Below, one piece after another: positions 61,108-64,000 of a stretch of 64,000 nucleotides of DNA (position 1 is its first letter; the number at the start of each line of letters is the position of its first letter). Location of the stretch: positions 248,001 to 312,000 of the forward strand of contig NZ_MXPU01000001.1 in assembly GCF_002204185.1 (NCBI RefSeq), given 5' to 3'. This stretch comes from Rhizobium esperanzae (GTDB lineage Bacteria > Pseudomonadota > Alphaproteobacteria > Rhizobiales > Rhizobiaceae). Both the position numbers and the translations under genes were made by a program. The notes under the pieces are model-generated. The model saw only the letters and a program-made list of their open reading frames with translations, was not told the origin of the DNA and searched no databases.

Positions 61108-61791
61108 ATGAGCAGGCTTACCCTCATCAGCCACCATCTCTGCCCCTATGTGCAACGCGCCGCGATCGCGCTTCGCGAAAAGGGTGTTCCCTTCGAGCGC
61201 ATCAACATCGACCTTGCCAACAAGCCGGACTGGTTCCTTGAGATCTCGCCGCTCGGCAAGGTGCCGCTGCTGAGGATCGGGGAAGAGGAAGGCGGCGAGG
61301 CCATCCTCTTCGAAAGCAGCGTCATCTGCGAATATCTGGAGGAGACGCAGGCGGGATCTGCCCTGCATCCTGCCGATCCGCTTGCCCGCGCCCGCCATCG
61401 CGGATGGATGGAATTCGGATCGTCCGTGCTTTCCGATCTCTGGGGCTACGAAACGGCCACCGAGGTGGAACAGCTGGAGGCCAAGCGCAAGGCGCTCATC
61501 GCCAAGTTCACGACGCTCGAAGGAGCACTCGCGGATGGACCTTATTTTTCAGGCAGCAGCTTCAGCCTCGTCGATGCCGTCTTCGCGCCGATCTTTCGGT
61601 ATTTCGATGTTTTCGAGAGGCTCGGAGATCGCGGCATCTTCGAGGGGCTCGAGCGGGTGACGCGCTGGCGGAGCGCGCTCGGCGAACGGCGAAGCGTGAA
61701 AGACGCCGTCGGCGAAGATTATCCGCAGCGGCTGATGGAGTTCCTCGACAAGCACAGTTCGATCCTGCTCAGGCTGCCTGCCGCCGCTTGA
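61108..61791 (+). CDS. Glutathione S-transferase family protein
   Basis: The 227-residue protein starts at 61108 with GAGGAGA upstream. The thioredoxin-fold domain reads LTLISHHLCPYVQRAAIALREKGVPFERINIDL near residues 4-36, with CPYVQ at the GSH-site position, GKVPLLRI near 51-58 and ESSVICEYLEET near 70-81. The CPYVQR motif resembles dehydroascorbate-reductase, omega or glutaredoxin-like GSTs in which Cys replaces Tyr or Ser. It is divergent from MarR with two palindromic sites between, so it is probably an inducible detoxification enzyme. Confidence 0.9.
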   Translation: MSRLTLISHHLCPYVQRAAIALREKGVPFERINIDLANKPDWFLEISPLGKVPLLRIGEEEGGEAILFESSVICEYLEETQAGSALHPADPLARARHRGWMEFGSSVLSDLWGYETATEVEQLEAKRKALIAKFTTLEGALADGPYFSGSSFSLVDAVFAPIFRYFDVFERLGDRGIFEGLERVTRWRSALGERRSVKDAVGEDYPQRLMEFLDKHSSILLRLPAAA

Positions 61792-61921
61792 CGCTTGCGC
61801 GAAGGCGGTCGGGCATGGTGCCCGGCCGCTTTCAAATCGGCAGCTCTACGCTTCATTTTCGCCGCAAACCGGTCTAAGTCTTTCAGCCTCTTAGCGTCGA
61901 TGACAGAAGGCAGGTTGAACC

Positions 61922-63175
61922 ATGACTTTCATGCCCCAGAGCCAGAACACCGTTGATCCCGTCAAGCTGGAGAAGCTCGCGGAAGTCGCCGTCAAGGTCG
62001 GTTTGCAGCTGCAGAAGGGCCAGGACCTGGTGATCACCGCGCCTGTTGTGGCGCTGCCGCTTGTGCGCCTCATCACCAAACACGCCTATCAGGCCGGCGC
62101 CGGGCTGGTGAGCACCTTCTACTCCGACGAGGAAACGACGCTGGCGCGCTTCCAATATGGCAGCGACGAGAGCTTCGACCGCGCCTCCGACTGGCTCTAC
62201 GAGGGCATGGCCAAGGCCTATGCCAACGGAGCGGCCCGTCTGGCGGTCGCCGGCGACAATCCGATGCTGCTTTCCGAACAGGATGCCGGCAAGGTTGGCC
62301 GCGCCAATCGCGCCACATCAACCGCCTATAAGCCGGCGCTGGAAAAGATCTCGAATTTCGACATCAACTGGAACATCGTCTCCTATCCCAACCCTTCCTG
62401 GGCCAAGGTGGTCTTCCCCGACGACCCGGAGCCGATCGCGATCGCCAAGCTCGCCAAGGCGATCTTTGCCGCCTCGCGTGTCGATGTCAGCGACCCCGTC
62501 GCCGCCTGGGCGGAGCACAATGCCAATCTCGCCAAGCGCTCGGCCTGGCTGAACGGCGAGCGTTTTGCCTCGCTGCATTTCAAGGGGCCGGGGACCGATC
62601 TGACAGTCGGCCTTGCCGATGGGCATGAATGGCACGGCGGCGCCTCCACCGCCAAGAACGGCATTACCTGCAATCCAAATATTCCGACCGAAGAAGTGTT
62701 CACCACGCCGCATGCATTACGGGTCGAAGGTCATGTCTCGAGCACCAAACCGCTGTCGCACCAGGGCACGCTGATCGACAATATCCAGGTGCGCTTCGAA
62801 GGTGGGCGGATCGTCGAAGCTAAGGCGACACGCGGCGAAGAAGTCTTGAACAAGGTGCTCGATACCGACGAGGGTGCGCGCCGGCTCGGCGAAGTGGCGC
62901 TCGTGCCGCATTCCTCGCCGATCTCGGCGAGCGGCATCCTGTTCTACAACACGCTGTTTGACGAAAACGCCTCGTGCCACATCGCGCTCGGCCAGTGCTA
63001 CTCCAAGTGCTTCCTGAACGGCGCGACCCTGAGCCAGGAGCAGATCAAGGCGCAGGGCGGCAATTCCAGCCTGATCCACATCGACTGGATGATCGGGTCC
63101 GACAAGGTCGATATCGACGGCATCACACCGGACGGCTCGCGGGTTCCGGTGATGCGGCAGGGCGAATGGGCCTGA
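61922..63175 (+). CDS. M29 family aminopeptidase
   Basis: The 417-residue protein is an AmpS/thermophilic-type M29 metallo-aminopeptidase: DPVKLEKLAEVAVKVGLQLQKGQDLVITAP near residues 11-40, then TDLTVGLADGHEWHGGASTAKNGITCNPNIPTEEVFTTP near 226-264 with the metal-ligand Glu and His region, and FDENASCHIALGQCY near 346-360, ending with SDKVDIDGITPDG. It uses a dinuclear Zn or Co centre. Its end overlaps the convergent EamA gene by 53 bases. Confidence 0.93.
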   Translation: MTFMPQSQNTVDPVKLEKLAEVAVKVGLQLQKGQDLVITAPVVALPLVRLITKHAYQAGAGLVSTFYSDEETTLARFQYGSDESFDRASDWLYEGMAKAYANGAARLAVAGDNPMLLSEQDAGKVGRANRATSTAYKPALEKISNFDINWNIVSYPNPSWAKVVFPDDPEPIAIAKLAKAIFAASRVDVSDPVAAWAEHNANLAKRSAWLNGERFASLHFKGPGTDLTVGLADGHEWHGGASTAKNGITCNPNIPTEEVFTTPHALRVEGHVSSTKPLSHQGTLIDNIQVRFEGGRIVEAKATRGEEVLNKVLDTDEGARRLGEVALVPHSSPISASGILFYNTLFDENASCHIALGQCYSKCFLNGATLSQEQIKAQGGNSSLIHIDWMIGSDKVDIDGITPDGSRVPVMRQGEWA

Positions 63176-64000
63176 GCGGCATCATCGTGCGCTGACTGAG
63201 CCAGACGCTGGCGAGCACCATAGCGAAGCCGGCGATCTGCGCCGGCGTCAGACTCTGGCCGAGCGCCAGCCAGCCGAGCAGGGTCGCGACGACGGGGCTG
63301 AGAAAGCCGAGCGATGCTGCGGCCGAGGGCTCGATGCGCGACAGGCCGCGAAACCACAGCAGATAGGTGAAGGCCGCGCCGATGAGGCCAAGATAGGCGA
63401 TGCCCAGAATATTGGCCGTCGTCGGCATGGGAAGCCCCGGCTCCAGCACGAAAGCGACGGGCACGAGCAGGATGCCGCCCGCCGTCAACTGCCAAGAAGT
63501 GAAAATCAGGCTGGAAACGGGCGGCTGCCAATGGCGGCTCAGCACCGTGCCGAAGGCCATGGAGACTGCGCCGGCGAGACCGGCAGCGACGCCAACAGGA
63601 TCGAGCGCGGCATTCGGCGTCAGCACCAGCAACGCCACCCCCGACATGCCGATCAGGCCGGCGACAACGGCGAGAAACCGGATCGGCTTGCCGAGGAAAA
63701 GGCGCGACAAGGCGATGACGATCAGCGGCTGCACGGCGCCGACGGTGGCCGCCACGCCACCCGGCAGCCGATAGGCCGAAACGAAGAGCATCGCCCAGAA
63801 GAACGAGAAGTTCAGCGCGCCGAGAGTGAAGGCGCGGCCCCACCAGACACCCGTCGGCAGCCTGCGGACGATGAGCAGCAGAAGCAGGCCCGCCGGCAGG
63901 GCGCGCAGCATCGCAACAGTCAGCGGATAGCCCTGCGGCAGGAAGGATGTCGTGACGAAATAGGTGCTGCCCCAGATGGCCGGAGCGACGGCGGTGATCA
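63123..64000 (-). CDS. EamA (DMT) family transporter, 5' end outside window
   Basis: The minus-strand frame runs from the window edge (codon at 63998, reading ITAVAPAIWGSTYFVTTSFLPQGYPLTVAMLRALPAG) to a stop at 63123. The WGSTYFVT helix start shows that only a few codons of the first helix are missing, so the visible protein is about 290 residues. Ten hydrophobic helices form two EamA repeats. The C-terminal tail overlaps the M29 aminopeptidase gene by 53 bases in convergent orientation. Substrate unknown. Confidence 0.87.
   Translation of the reverse strand, partial: ITAVAPAIWGSTYFVTTSFLPQGYPLTVAMLRALPAGLLLLLIVRRLPTGVWWGRAFTLGALNFSFFWAMLFVSAYRLPGGVAATVGAVQPLIVIALSRLFLGKPIRFLAVVAGLIGMSGVALLVLTPNAALDPVGVAAGLAGAVSMAFGTVLSRHWQPPVSSLIFTSWQLTAGGILLVPVAFVLEPGLPMPTTANILGIAYLGLIGAAFTYLLWFRGLSRIEPSAAASLGFLSPVVATLLGWLALGQSLTPAQIAGFAMVLASVWLSQRTMMPLRPIRPAASPEPASRPV

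Overview
The window is 64 kb of GC-rich, gene-dense chromosome from an alphaproteobacterium of the Rhizobiales, most likely the Rhizobium leguminosarum/etli group. The evidence is the gene content (a rhizobial-type PmtA-like phospholipid methyltransferase, an Atu4866-family protein, coaBC, dut, gshB, rsmI, dnaN and queG) and several short palindromic intergenic repeats of the kind that are abundant in these genomes. Species assignment is inference; no rRNA or tRNA gene is present. No CRISPR array, complete insertion sequence, prophage or replication origin was seen.

Layout. 1-10.4 kb: end of a PIN-domain toxin, an MFS exporter, a LysR/SDR divergent pair, coaBC, a class II glutamine amidotransferase, a tiny transcription unit with a 23-codon ORF, a GntR regulator overlapping an MFS (CynX/NimT-like) gene, a secreted S10 peptidase and a GFA-type zinc protein. 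10.4-17.8 kb: a 630-bp AT-rich regulatory stretch followed by a type I secretion locus, made of a 1182-residue cysteine-free DUF5801 repeat protein, a PrtD-like ABC exporter and an HlyD/PrtE-like adaptor. 17.8-30 kb: housekeeping and transport genes (prfC, dut, acetyltransferase, Lrp/AsnC with a divergent DMT exporter, LysE, cysK, comM, gshB, cupin, YraN, rsmI), interrupted at 24.5-25.2 kb by an atypical exported protein beside an IS5-type transposase remnant. 30-42.3 kb: dnaN, DUF72, a pmtA-phosphatase-like-pyrF-DUF1330-NDUFA9-like run, uppP, a GST-queG-SDR operon, an RlpA-like protein with a TTG start, and an RsmB-family methyltransferase.

42.4-47.6 kb is the most system-like locus: imelysin, two-CxxCH di-haem oxidoreductase, a second imelysin lacking the metal-ligand histidine, and a Tat-exported DUF1513 protein, all on one strand, with an Irr-box-like sequence upstream and a hairpin after the first gene. 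This looks like an iron-responsive periplasmic or outer-envelope module. 47.6-51.6 kb: DUF2252, a thioesterase overlapping an MTA/SAH nucleosidase, and guaA. 51.6-58.5 kb is accessory: a RibD-type reductase, a repeat mosaic, a YbhB protein, AraC and LysR regulators, an Atu4866-SDR-SDR operon, an alkylguanine methyltransferase and a decayed LigT gene. 58.6-64 kb: an AstE/AspA-like zinc hydrolase, Spx/ArsC-like protein, YbaK deacylase, a MarR/GST divergent pair with two matched palindromic sites, an M29 aminopeptidase and the end of an EamA transporter.

A recurring theme is regulators whose own start codon abuts a perfect palindrome (GntR at 6427, LysR at 55279) with no separate ribosome binding site. 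This suggests tight autoregulation from nearly leaderless mRNAs. All function calls rest on reading the translated sequence and family knowledge; no database search was run.
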